This document shows positions 44,230 through 56,109 of a stretch of 64,000 nucleotides of DNA, piece after piece. The stretch is taken from assembly GCA_963971285.1 (NCBI GenBank), contig OZ020244.1:9548001-9612000 (forward strand). The letters are read 5' to 3'. The notes beneath the pieces were generated by a model. It ran no database searches, was not told the DNA's origin, and was given only the letters and a program-made list of their open reading frames with translations. The translations under genes were made by a program, and so were the position numbers. Origin of the DNA: Astropecten irregularis. Lineage: Eukaryota; Echinodermata; Asteroidea; Paxillosida; Astropectinidae. Position 1 is the first letter of the stretch. Each line of letters begins with the position of its first letter.

Positions 44230-45667
44230 CTGTCTAATACCTCAAATGAACGTGTATAAAAAAATAATTGAACTTCCTTTTTATTTTTGGGGGTCTCAAA
44301 AGTTATATCATCCCACCCATCTAAAATGGACCTGTAGATAAAGAGTTGAATTTGATTATTTTATGGGTCACACCTTTCACCCATCTCAGCACAAAGAGAC
44401 TCCTGGATCGTACAATAAAATGTAACCACCCATTCTCAATGTATGAGCTCCAGGATCGAGGAATATGTTTATCTAATACCTAAAATGGACCTGTAGCTAA
44501 AGAGTTGAATTTGATAATTTTTTATGGGTCACACCTTCCACCCATCTCAGCACAAAGAGACTCCAGGATCGTACAATAAAATGTAACCACCCATTCTCAA
44601 TGTATGAGCTCCGGGATTGAGGAATACGATATTACTATAATTATCTAATACCTAAAATGGACCTGTAGCTAAAGAGTTGAGTTTGATTTTTTTTATGAGT
44701 CACACCTTCCACCCATCTCAGCACAAAGAGACTCCAGGATTGTACAATAAAATTAATGTAACCACCCATTCTCAATGTATGAGCTCCAGGATCGAGGAAT
44801 ATTTTTATCTAATACCTAAAATGGACCTGTAGATAAAGAGTTGAATTTGATTTTTTTTTATGGGTCACACCTTCCACCCATCTCAGCACAAAGAGACTCC
44901 AGGATCGTACAATAAAATGTAACCACCCATTCTCAATGTATGAGCTCCAGGATCGAGGAAAATGTTTATCTAATACCTAAAATGGACCTGTAGCTAAAGA
45001 TTTGATTATTTTTTAAGGGTCACACCTTCCACCCATCTCAGCACAAAGAGACTCCAGGATCGTACAATAAAATGTAACCACCCATTCTCAATGTATGAGC
45101 TCCAGGATCGAGGAATATGTTTATCTAATACCTAAAATGGACCTGTAGCTAAAGATTTGATTATTTTTTAAGGGTCACACCTTCCACCCATCTCAGCACA
45201 AAGAGACTCCAGGATCGTACAATAAAATGTAACCACCCATTCTCAATGTATGAGCTCCGGGATTGAGGAATACGATATTACTATAATTATCTAATACCTA
45301 AAATGGACCTGTAGCTAAAGAGTTGAGTTTGATTTTTTTTATGAGTCACACCTTCCACCCATCTCAGCACAAAGAGACTCCAGGATTGTACAATAAAATT
45401 AATGTAACCACCCATTCTCAATGCATGAGCTCCAGGATCTAGGAATACGTTAATACCTAAAATGTACCTGTTGCTAAAGTTTTGAATTTGATTATTTTTT
45501 AAGGGTCACACCTTCCACCCATCTCAGCACAAAGAGAATCCAGGATCGTACAATAAAATGTAACCACCCATTCTCAATGTATGAGCTCCGGGATCATACG
45601 ATTACTATTATCTAATACCTAAAATGGACCTGTAGATAAAGAGTTGAATTTGATTTTTATGGGTCAC
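44230..45667. repeat. 155-171-bp tandem satellite, about nine units
   Basis: The unit contains TCTAATACCTAAAATGGACC, TATGGGTCACACCTTCCACC, CATCTCAGCACAAAGAGACT and CACCCATTCTCAATGTATGA. Length varies through small indels, such as an extra TACGATATTACTATAATTA in some units. A two-unit higher-order pattern is suggested because 44570-44760 and 45230-45420 are nearly identical. The last unit is cut by the LINE at 45668. Confidence 0.93.
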
Positions 45668-46113
45668 ACCTTTTTTTCAATTCAATGACATTTATTTCCA
45701 TCTATAATCAATACAATGAGCAGTATAACAGTAAAGAAAATGAATTTATAGATGGAGGCATGGTGACAAAAAGCCGAAGCTTATAAATACATGCCTATTA
45801 ACATAATGATACAATACAATACAGGAAACACTAACAAGTAATGAAGACACATAATAGACTGGAACACTGGAACAGACAGACACAAGAGAACAGCAAGATA
45901 ACAAAAACAAACACAAACAAACGAAAAAATAAACAAATAATATACAAGCTAAACAAAACTTTTAAACGGTACATTATCATGGTTAAATTAAACAAGAGAG
46001 AGCACGAAAGAGGAATAAAATAAATCATAATAATAATGACTGAATATAAACAAATAAACAATGCGTAATTGAGGAAGCTCGTTTAACAGCGAGAAAAGAA
46101 TAGAAGACACAAA

Positions 46114-47320
46114 CTAAATTACATACCGAGACAACAGCAACTTCTTGTAGCTTTGTTTAAATCGGCCCACAGAGGACTGGGACTTTATAGCTTGATCCAG
46201 TTCATTCCACAGACGAGGCCCATAGTAACGCAGTGTTTTCATTTGGGAAGATGTGCGAGTGAATGGAACGTGCATGTTATTGTGTGACCTAGTTTGGTGG
46301 TGATGAATTTCATTAACATAAGAGAAATAAGAAGAAAATATACTGGGGAGAAGGTTATAAGTGTATTTGTACATCAGGATGCCAGTTTGGAGTTTGTTAA
46401 TATCGGTGAGTTTTAATGTGTGTAATTGAGCAAATAAAGGTGCAGTGTGATCACGGAATCTCGACTGGGTGCAGATGCGAATTGCTCTTTTCTGGACTTT
46501 AATTAGAGGATCGAGTTTATTCACGGTAGTGCGTGCCCAAATAATGTTACAATAGTTTAGAAATGGAAGTAATATGGCACGACCAAGAAAGTTTGTCGTC
46601 TATGATGACTCCCAGGAACTTTGTAGAAAGAACCTTGCTGATTACTGCATCATCTATCATCACAGGTTCATGCTGACAAGGATTGGACGACCTGGTGAAG
46701 ACCATGTACTTCGTCTTTTTAGAATTAAGAGAGAGTTTGTTTGTTTGGAACCACGAAGAAACTTTGATAAGTTCCGAATTCAAGATGTTCACCAAAGATG
46801 CAAGGTTAGGATGTGAGAGGAGAATAGTAGTATCATCAGCAAAAAGGATAAATGATAATAGCGAGGAACAGTTATGCAGATCGTTAACGTAAAGAAGAAA
46901 TAGCAGGGGACCGAGGATGGAGCCCTGATGAACACCATGGTGGATTGTCAAGCGAGAAGAATCATAATGTTTGACAGTGGTGTACTGCTTCCTTCCTGAT
47001 AAGTAGTCAGCGAACCATTGAAGAGCAACGCCTCTGACCCCGTAATGTTCAAGCTTAGATAGAAGGATACCGTGGTCAATAGTATCAAAAGCCTTTGACA
47101 AGTCAATGAATACACCAACAGAATGAAGACGATTAGAAAGAGAGGTAGAGAGCTGATCGACAAGTTGAATAAGGGCCATATCTGTGGAATATTTACTTCT
47201 AAACCCAAACTGTCGATCGTACAAGATATGGAATTTACAAAGAAAGTTGAAGAGACGCTTGTACATAAGCTTTTCCAGGATTTTTGAAAAACACGGAAGG
47301 ACAGAAATAGGACGATAATT
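46114..47320 (-). pseudogene. CR1-like LINE ORF2, RT palm to C-terminus
   Basis: Continues the endonuclease-RT frame after the 47335 frameshift. The catalytic FADD lies near 46840. TKFLGVIIDDKLSWSCH follows, and then about 55-60 codons are missing before NYCNIIWARTTVNKLDPLI. The final part has KVQKRAIRICTQSRF and TRSSQMKTLRYYGPRLWNEL, a usual CR1/Daphne-like C-terminus. The stop is at about 46114, followed by 450 bp of 3'UTR. Confidence 0.9.
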
Positions 47321-48978
47321 GGAAAATTCCCGGCGGTCTCCAGTTTTTTGAAAACTGGGGTCACCTTAGCTATTTTGAGATTAGAGGGAATTTTGCCGGT
47401 GAGAAGAGATAGATTGAAGATGTGTGTGAGAGGTTGACAGATGAAAGGTATGCAAGACTTGATAACCGTAGAATGAATATCGTCAAAACCAGAGCTGGCT
47501 TTGTTGAGTTGTTTAACAATTTGAGTAATTTCAAAAGAATTGGTGGGAGTTAAGAAAAGAGAGAAACTATTCCTATCCTGCAGATAATCTGTAAAATTAC
47601 CCCTGGTAGAAGGAATCTTATCAGCTAAAGTAGATCCAATACTAGAAAAGTAGGAGTTGAAAGTTTCAGCAATATCGGAAGGATTGGAGATAGAATCATC
47701 ACCGCAGGTGAAATTCTCAGGAAGTACGTCCCTTTTCTTTCCAAGAACATTGTTGATCTCACGCCAAGTTCCTTTAATATTATCCTTTGTAGAGGAGAAC
47801 CGGGTAGCATAGTGATTTTGCTTAGCCACTCGAATAATATAGGTAAGCCTATTGCGAAATCTCTTGTACTTCTGTTCGTTGGCTCTTGTCGGATTACGTA
47901 AGAAACGCTTATACAACTTGTACTTATGTTTGCAAGAATTAAGAATTCCCTGAGACATCCATGGCTGATTCTGCTTGTATTTACCAGCAACTTTTTGAAC
48001 GAGTGGAAAATGGTGATTATACAGAACAGTGAAGTGATTAACAAAGGTGTCATAAGCTACATTCGCTTCTGTACATTCGTAGACTTGGCTCCAGTCAGTC
48101 GACTCGATGTCAGCTCTAAAAGCTGATAGTGTAGTGCTACAAATATCTCGTGTAATATAAGTGCTGTTGGGGGAATTATTGTGTCCTTGAAAAAAGCCAG
48201 GCGTAATTTGAAAGATGGGAAGATGGTCAGAAATATCGGCATAGAGTATACCCGAGGCAGATATCTTCATGTTATTGTTAGTAAGAATGTTATCAATGAT
48301 AGTGGAGCTGTGAGAAGTGATGCGGGTGGCTTTGTCTATCAATGGACGTAGACCGTAGGCATACAACGTTTTCACAAAATCCTCTGTAGGCCGATGAGTA
48401 TCATAATTAGCTAGATCAAGGTTGAAGTCTCCCATCACATAACACAGCTTGTTTTCATTGTTGATCTCGCTGAGACAGGTATCAAATGAGCTAAGAAAGT
48501 GGTCAGTAGATGTACCAGGAGCTCTGTAAACATTTCCAACGATAATATTACAGGCATTATCACGGTGAATCTCAACAAATACACATTCGAAGTCCTCACA
48601 GGAGGACATAAGATCATCCCTTCTTGTGAAACTGAGGTTATTATTGATAAAAAGTGCAACTCCTCCTCCTATTCGATGAGATCGTGACGAATGAATTAGA
48701 TGGAAGTTTTCCATGTGAATAAACGAAGGAGGAGTTTCCTTGAACCACGTTTCAGTAAATCCATACACAGAGAAGGAACATTTAAGAGACAGGAGGTAAT
48801 CCTGAACATTGAAGAAATGTTTACAGAGACTCCTGGCATTTAAGTAGAAGATGGACAAATCATTAGAGTTCTTATCTAAATTATCAAAGCCGTCAATATC
48901 GTAATAAGAACAATTATTGTCATCGGTCAAAACATTGCCCTCGTTAAACATGTCATGCGCACTGTTTTGAAACAACAT
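46948..48978 (-). pseudogene. CR1-like LINE ORF2, endonuclease and RT N-terminal part (676 codons)
   Basis: The longest uninterrupted frame of the window. Endonuclease occupies roughly residues 38-250 (catalytic ETW, GDFN and SDH motifs all present). A spacer of about 220 residues follows, with WMSQGILNSCKHKYKLYKRF, then RT fingers from about residue 490. After VFKKLETAG the translation is out of frame, and the last 130 or so residues are antisense-like noise. No ORF1 protein is recognised upstream; 48979-49548 is a T/A-rich leader on the minus strand. Confidence 0.9.
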
Positions 48979-50371
48979 AGATTATAAAATAAACACGAAT
49001 ACAAAATAAGACACTGAAACAGTTAGTAATGAAATATGAAAACACACAAAAATGGATGTAAGAACCGAGGTAGCAAAATAAGAATAAACAAGATAATAAA
49101 GCAATGCTAGATATAAAACAAAAAAAAATTGATATAACGAAATTGGCTCCAGAGAGAAGCCCCAATGATAAGGTATTGAGATGGAATCATCAAGCATAGT
49201 AAATACAAAACAATGAGATGCAAAACAATACAAAGAAAAGAAATCAGCAATTAAACAAACAAAATCTGCTAACAAGTTGGATATCAGCAAAAAGTAAATA
49301 AATGAAAGGTGAATGATACAAGTATCATATGTATATGGTGGAGTAAAAGAAAGATAGCAGATGTCATAGTGAATGCGAGTGGAATGATGTTTTGTTCATG
49401 CATGGACGGATGCGAGTAGCTGAATGAGTTAGTGTTGTTGAGGAAAGACTGCAACTGCTCCTCCATGACTGCGCCATTTCCCTGCATAGAAGCGGTACCT
49501 TTTACCTTCCTTGTATGCATTGCTTACTTCCGTTTTCCATCTTCGCTTTAAAAACCAAAGTATGATATTACCTTTAAGAAATGTGTCAGATTAGGTTGCA
49601 GCTTTTAAATCAGCTTTAATTTTATTGTTTTGTTTGCTTAATTTGAGGCAGACATGCCAGAATACTGAAATATTGTATAATGATTGGCATGATAGCTTTG
49701 AAATGTTTACACACATGGGTTTTTTGATAAAATAATGTTTTTATTATCATGACAATTTGATATCGCAACTATATAATATCCAACAATAGGCCTATGATTA
49801 ACTAAAACAATAACGTTTAAAGACTATAGCAACGGCCAACGGGTCATTTTCCGTGGAAATGTGATGATAACAAAATATGCATGTTCGGGCCGCCAACAAT
49901 TGTCAATAATTATAACACCCTGCTCTCTCTCTCTCTTCGAATGATTCCGGGTTTTTTTTTAAATATCGTTTTACTTCAGGAAAGGTTCATTCCCTCTCCA
50001 AATAAACAGGCAAATAAAATACTATTTTCATCGAGAATTATATGCTCAATGAAAATAATGAATTCGGGACGAAATGAATTTTTACATTTTTAAATGTATA
50101 TGTGCCCATAAAGGCACGGTGATAAATGCAGATATTGAGTTTCCCAGGGTAAAATCTTACGAATGAATATTTACATTTTTTACATTTTCACTAATTATAA
50201 TTATCAAAGCATAATTAAAAAGAATATGTTAGGGAAAACTTTATTAAAGGTTAGATATAATAAATGACAACTTGATAACAATTTATTAAGGTGAAAGGGT
50301 TTTTCAACACGGTAGATACAGATGAAGAAAATTGATCGATGTCACGGATATGTCGTGTTGCTGGTAACGAC

Positions 50372-50404
50372 GTTTCGACTGCTGGAACTGCTAGCCTTCA
50401 TCAG
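50372..50404 (-). other. Hammerhead-like core motif 1 (left arm)
   Basis: The minus strand reads CTGATGA, A, a GGCT/AGTC stem with a 12-nt loop, then GAAAC. CUGAUGA and GAAA are the two invariant core strands of the hammerhead ribozyme, normally joined by helix II as here. An extra A before helix II and a weak helix I argue against full activity. It is repeated at 53860-53892 on the plus strand. Confidence 0.4.
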
Positions 50405-50678
50405 ACAACCGATGAGCTGGCGGTGCACAGCGTGTGATGTTGGTCGGCGTCTGCGTTCACAGCGGTCCACAGTCCGCTGAACACGGTACTACGGTACTGT
50501 GAATGCGGGCACGGACCGCCGAAGCCACGCCGAGGACACGCCCCTAGCTAACCGTAGAGTGATGCGTACAACGTCCGCTGCAGTGACCCGTCCATAGACC
50601 GCTAAACACGGCATTGTGAATGTGCACGCCGACCTACAGGATATAACGGAAAGCCGCAGCATCCAGTTCTTCAGTTGC

Positions 50679-50711
50679 CTGATGAAGGCTAGCAGTACCA
50701 GCAGCCGAAAC
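50679..50711 (+). other. Hammerhead-like core motif 2 (left arm)
   Basis: The plus strand reads CTGATGA, A, GGCT, a 12-nt loop, AGCC, GAAAC. It faces motif 1 in inverted orientation 275 bp away. Compared with motif 1, the helix II pair GGCT/AGTC becomes GGCT/AGCC, so pairing is kept. Penelope-like elements are known to carry hammerhead motifs; the link here is inference. Confidence 0.4.
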
Positions 50712-50870
50712 GTCGCTACCAGCAACCAACATCGCATGACTTTGATCACCTTTTTCCTTATCAATAATTTACTCATAGTAGAAGTATAGCCAAATTCCAT
50801 AACTTGAACATGTTGAAATGCGCTTTACAATACCAATTTAAGAACAATCAGGTTTTTTTTATGAATTAAA

Positions 50871-53392
50871 TTGGCCCCTAATATGAATCAATGTCAAAAC
50901 GTTCAAATATTATAGCTTTTAGGCCTAGGCCTAAAAAACTGAAAGAAAACAAAAGAATAATGAAAAAGAATTAAGACCTATTATCCCGGCAGGTATTTGA
51001 TAATAATGAGCAACATACAGCAATATGAAAAGCAGGAAAAAACACCACGTATAGGCTATCAACACCCCAAACACAGCCACCGTTGTATAGAAATAATTAC
51101 ATGTAGTAATTAATAGGCCGTTTTAAAAGTGTTAAACATGTTTTAAACAAAGACTATACCTGCCAGCCCTGTGACTATTACGTATTGGAAGAGCGCTCCA
51201 AAGTTTAAGTGCCTGTATCCAGAGTAATATTGTACAGGCCTACGTTACCAATTAAACCGATCAAAACTGATCAAGCAATGATTAAACAACATTTGGAAAT
51301 ATTGTGTGCGAAACTTACTGGACCAAAGGGGGATGTGTATGCATTTCGTACAGTACAAAATAAAGTTAAACAGCGAATTTATTTGGGCAAGCATCAGTAT
51401 ACATTCATACCGCTCATTTAATGATTTCGTTGTGTCTCATTTCTCTATATGGTATTATACTTAGAATACACGGAGCCTCACAAAACTTGTTAATGTTTCA
51501 TCTCAATCCATAGAGTTTCAGGACAATTTTAAACAGTGATTTTGTGCACGCAGTTGCTGGAACCGAAATCAGCCGGGAGGTTGAAATCCTTTGAATTTCC
51601 TCCAACGTTTCGGATGGAAATAAATCATTTCTTTCTATACTTTTGTACTGAAGTCTTTCATTTTTGGTCATCACCAATGCCATGTATCCTTTCTTTGAAT
51701 GCAATCCGAAATGATGTTAACGCTCAGTTAATCTTCATAACAGCCCGCAAAGTGGAATACATCATTTAAACTTGTGTGAAATTCGGGTGCGAATTAAATG
51801 ATGTGACATAAAATCCACTTCGCATTCGCAAGACGCATGAACCAGGCTTTGTACGAGATGAGTTGAATTGTCTTTAAGCACGACTTTGACTACTAATGTA
51901 TAGTTTATGTACAGCGTATACTAAAATGCAATGAAGGTGTCTTTTACTCCATGGGTACGAATCACGTATGGCCGGCTTCTTCCAGCTCCAAGAATTGCAT
52001 AATGTTATGTAAAGTTAGAACTGGCTTGGCTCAAGTTACCCGTGGGCCTTGACCAACAAGGTCTAGCGATGAAATGGAATATACTCCATGATTGTTTTTA
52101 TACTTCTCTCTAAAAAAAAAGAAGCCACGAATATATAGGCCTACTTGGGATATAAAGGTTGCACCATTACGGCTCTTGAATACAAAAGTGATAAGTAATA
52201 TATTCCACTTAATTGGTGTAGCCTACTTATACGAAATGCATATACTGATATAACAATATTAATGCTCGTGGTTTGCCAATTTGGAGCAGTATATTGTACC
52301 TATGTATGTAATGTATGGATGTAGGCCTATATGTATAATCATGAAAGAGGGATGCATTTATTGAGGACATATTTAACATTTTTAACAAATATATAACTTC
52401 ATAAAATCCTCACGGCCGTATGCTGAATTGACGACCAAACGCATGCAGTGTCGATTCCGTGTGCAGAACCCTGGCAGTATTCTGCGTCGCATATTATGAC
52501 GTAGGCCTACATAAATATTGTGAATTGACGAATATTATATTCAAACAACACACACCAGGCTCGGTTCTACTGGGGCTGGGGGGAGGGGGGGGGGGCTGAG
52601 CCCCCCCCCCCCTCCCAAAAAAAAAATGCAATTTAAAAGAAAATCGTGAAAAAACTGGATTTTTTTCAGTGATTAAGCGCCAATTAAAAAACCTGTTGTG
52701 TGGGCTATATGTGCATGTTTTTCGACCCCTAATAAGACATAGCAGAAGCGAGTGTTAGAAGAACCCAAGATATTGGTCTTCTATCCCCCCAAAAAATAAT
52801 GGCTACGCTTCAAGCCCCCAAACATTTCGGCTCTACAACCGCGCCTGCAAGTGCAACACACACTAAGTCTGACGAGGATCGAACATGGAGAAAACAATTC
52901 CCGATTCTTTGACATTATGATATCTCGAAAAGAAATAAGATTTATGCGTTAAACAATTGTTATTATATCAATATATGTAATAGGCATAATCAGATTTATG
53001 TTTACCCGTGCGCGTTACATCCCCGAGATAATGCGAGATGAGACATCATTTGAACCAAGGTACTTCGGGTTATAATTAATGTGCTTTCTGAAAACTAAAT
53101 TGATTTGAAAACATCCTAAACCTTATCAGTAGTGGTGGGGGTCTGTATGGAACACTTTGACCTTTGACCTCAAAACCGGAAGGTCATTGTATGAGGTCAA
53201 ATATATGGTACACATTGACCTTTGACCTTAACAAGGCCATGTGAATAATACGTCAGGGTGACTGATTGAATTAACGGGGATGTTGATAATTGAATTCATA
53301 AAAATTGGTAGTAATTGCTAATCCGGGAAGGTGATAATTAAAGGTATAGAAAAACAGGAAAAGGAAAAGTGATAATTGGATCAACGGTGATT
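50871..53392. other. Spacer of the foldback structure
   Basis: About 2.5 kb, mostly AT-rich, with no RT, endonuclease or transposase frame. Contains a G/C-rich homopolymer tract at 52578-52615 and two perfect TGACCTTTGACCT motifs (53158-53170 and 53216-53228). Nothing that would mobilise the structure is visible. Confidence 0.6.
53158..53228. promoter_or_regulatory. Two DR1-type nuclear-receptor half-site pairs
   Basis: TGACCTTTGACCT at 53158-53170 and again at 53216-53228, each an AGGTCA direct repeat with a 1-bp spacer on the minus strand. This is the consensus bound by HNF4/RXR/COUP-type receptors. No promoter or gene is evident nearby, so function is unproven and may be chance within a repeat. 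Confidence 0.35.
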
Positions 53393-54715
53393 TTTAATTC
53401 ATAAAAAAAAACCTGATTGTTCTTAAATTGGTATTGTAAAGCGCATTTCAACATGTTCAAGTTATGGAATTTGGCTATACTTCTACTATGAGTAAATTAT
53501 TGATAAGGAAAAAGGTGATCAAAGTCATGCGATGTTGGTTGCTGGTAGCGACGTTTCGGCTGCTGGTACTGCTAGCCTTCATCAGGCAACTGAAGAACTG
53601 GATGCTGCGGCTTTCCGTTATATCCTGTAGGTCGGCGTGCACATTCACAATGCCGTGTTTAGCGGTCTATGGACGGGTCACTGCAGCGGACGTTGTACGC
53701 ATCACTCTACGGTTAGCTAGGGGCGTGTCCTCGGCGTGGCTTCGGCGGTCCGTGCCCGCATTCACAGTACCGTAGTACCGTGTTCAGCGGACTGTGGACC
53801 GCTGTGAACGCAGACGCCGACCAACATCACACGCTGTGCACCGCCAGCTCATCGGTTGTCTGATGAAGGCTAGCAGTTCCAGCAGTCGAAACGTCGTTAC
53901 CAGCAACACGACATATCCGTGACATCGATCAATTTTCTTCATCTGTATCTACCGTGTTGAAAAACCCTTTCACCTTAATAAATTGTTATCAAGTTGTCAT
54001 TTATTATATCTAACCTTTAATAAAGTTTTCCCTAACATATTCTTTTTAATTATGCTTTGATAATTATAATTAGTGAAAATGTAAAAAATGTAAATATTCA
54101 TTCGTAAGATTTTACCCTGGGAAACTCAATATCTGCATTTATCACCGTGCCTTTATGGGCACATATACATTTAAAAATGTAAAAATTCATTTCGTCCCGA
54201 ATTCATTATTTTCATTGAGCATATAATTCTCGATGAAAATAGTATTTTATTTGCCTGTTTATTTGGAGAGGGAATGAACCTTTCCTGAAGTAAAACGATA
54301 TTTAAAAAAAAACCCGGAATCATTCGAAGAGAGAGAGAGAGCAGGGTGTTATAATTATTGACAATTGTTGGCGGCCCGAACATGCATATTTTGTTATCAT
54401 CACATTTCCACGGAAAATGACCCGTTGGCCGTTGCTATAGTCTTTAAACGTTATTGTTTTAGTTAATCATAGGCCTATTGTTGGATATTATATAGTTGCG
54501 ATATCAAATTGTCATGATAATAAAAACATTATTTTATCAAAAAACCCATGTGTGTAAACATTTCAAAGCTATCATGCCAATCATTATACAATATTTCAGT
54601 ATTCTGGCATGTCTGCCTCAAATTAAGCAAACAAAACAATAAAATTAAAGCTGATTTAAAAGCTGCAACCTAATCTGACACATTTCTTAAAGGTAATATC
54701 ATACTTTGGTTTTTA
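53393..54715 (-). repeat. Right arm of the 5.17-kb foldback structure
   Basis: Inverse of 49549-50870. Its hammerhead-like cores are at 53553-53585 (minus) and 53860-53892 (plus). Its outer end runs into an intact TTAA MITE (54691-55039), of which the left arm has only the first 25 bp, so the right side looks ancestral. Confidence 0.95.
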
Positions 54716-55039
54716 TCAAAGAAATACAGATTCATGGTCAAAAATATCAAGACAGATACAGTATCAGGCAGTCCCATACGGTGCCCACTTTTTGAGAAAA
54801 CAGTGAAAACAGGCATAGTATTTCTTAAGTCTTTTCTATTTTATTTTTGATCTTTTAAAAGATCAAAAAGATTTTCGGTCGTTGTTTTACTAATTTCTGG
54901 ATAAATACACCATTTCAGGCGGAAACATTTTAACGGTTTATTTCTACCATGCACCGTCATCTTCATACCCTGTAAGTTATACGTAAATATGTGAACATTT
55001 CTGTTTTGGTGTCTTAATTACCAAAGTATGATAGTACCT
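54691..55039. mobile_element. TTAA-type MITE, full-length copy
   Basis: A 349-bp element. Starts AGGTAATATCATACTTTGGT and ends ACCAAAGTATGATAGTACCT; TTAA on the left, TTGA on the right. It is collinear with 15826-16173. Confidence 0.9.
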
Positions 55040-56109
55040 TTGAATCCCAAGGGTCCTTCGGAATAAAAACAAGAGGAAATAATCTTGTATTTCGTGGAAT
55101 TATTATTATTATTATTAGGGGCGAATATACTGTTTTAAAAGTCAAGACAATAAATAAGCAAAAGGCTGGTGACAAGAGTGGAGAGAAACATCAATAACCT
55201 TACAAAAAATTATACTGCCGTGGATATCTTAACAATTATATGCGACACTTGTTTGAAAATTCAACGAGCAAAGGCATTTGACATTTGACAAGGACATAAC
55301 ATTTTGTACAAGTTTTAGATTACAAATGAGTTAATTATTGGTATAAAATCATACAGTTCTGCATTTCTAAAGTTTGTCCGAAAGAAACAAATTTGTTAGG
55401 CTAGAATACGATGTACTCTTTTGGATATTCTTTAGGAGAAAATGGGCAATACAATGATAAAAATTTACTTGGATGAACATATTGGGGTTGCTTAAATGAT
55501 TGTTGTCCAGTATTTATTGTTAAAAAAAAAAAAATTTGTTTAAAATGATATATCCGGAAATAACCGTTACTAATGTTGCTAAATGAGTTGCCAGCTATAA
55601 GCTTTCAGCGGCATTTGTTTTTCGATTTGTAAGCTTCTATCCGCCCGTTTTGTTTCACCTTTCGAAACACTCATCTCGATCACTTGATGATAATCCCGCA
55701 ATATACTAATTTGATTCTTATTATTATTCTTATTATGATATCTGGACTTTGAGCTGTCTCTTTCGAGTATCGGAGGTTGCATGGGTTGCAGCGTCATATC
55801 GGCTTATATATATCTTCAATATTTATATTGATTGATGATTCCCAGGTGTGACAGAAAACGTACAAAATGTATTATTGTGATGGTATATTCAAGATCCATT
55901 TAAAAAATGTTTGCACAATATAATGCGTTCTTCATAAAATAAAATCATCTTAGTAAGGATGAATCTAATTCTGCACAGTCTACTTTATGTTTCAACACTA
56001 TTCGAATTTCTTTTTCATAATTAATCTTCAATTAAGTTGATTGTCTTTAACATTCACAAAAGACAAACGTGAGGTCAGCCGGGGTAAACCACACTATATT
56101 TAAACGGAC
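55040..56109. other. No recognised feature
   Basis: AT-rich spacer with an (ATT)n tract at about 55108-55123. No gene or known repeat. Confidence 0.45.

Larger units (their letters stand above)
45668..49548 (-). mobile_element. CR1-like LINE, nearly complete (endonuclease, RT, 3' end)
   Basis: Minus strand. The long frame 46948-48978 starts MLFQNSAHDMFNEGNVLTDD and has APE endonuclease motifs: LSIFYLNARSL, GFTETWF, IGGGVALFI, VGNVYRAPG, VMGDFNLDLANY and ISDHLPIF. A linker follows, then the RT start NKASSGFDDIHSTVIKS and KIAKVTPVFKK. A frameshift at about 47335 moves the rest of the RT to the frame 46547-47266: FGFRSKYSTDMAL, VFIDLSKAFDTIDHGIL, HGVHQGSILGPLLFLLYVND and SFILFADDTTIL (catalytic box intact). 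A deletion near 46555 precedes LNYCNIIWARTT and the C-terminal RYYGPRLWNELD. The 3' end is ATGGAAATAAATGTCATTGA. Only a few lesions, so fairly young. Confidence 0.93.
49549..50870 (+). repeat. Left arm of a 5.17-kb foldback structure
   Basis: Almost identical in inverted orientation to 53393-54715. Between 49881 and 50800 the two arms align without any indel. The only difference I noted is one base in a poly-T run near 50853. The arm starts with 25 bp of the TTAA-MITE terminus (ACCAAAGTATGATATTACCT then TTAA) and contains a GC-rich block with two ribozyme-like motifs (50340-50740). Frames of 70 and 103 codons occur in both arms and are not protein-like. Confidence 0.95.

Noticed and set aside
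46948-48978. 676-codon frame as a host gene
   Set aside because: It has a full set of APE endonuclease motifs and the start of an RT, and is part of a LINE.
50372-50711. Claim of functional hammerhead ribozymes
   Set aside because: An extra A precedes helix II, and helices I and III are weak or mismatched. Only the core similarity is supported.
53464-53775. 103-codon frame present in both foldback arms as a conserved protein
   Set aside because: The identity comes from the inverted duplication itself. The frame overlaps the ribozyme-like motifs and has no protein-like composition.
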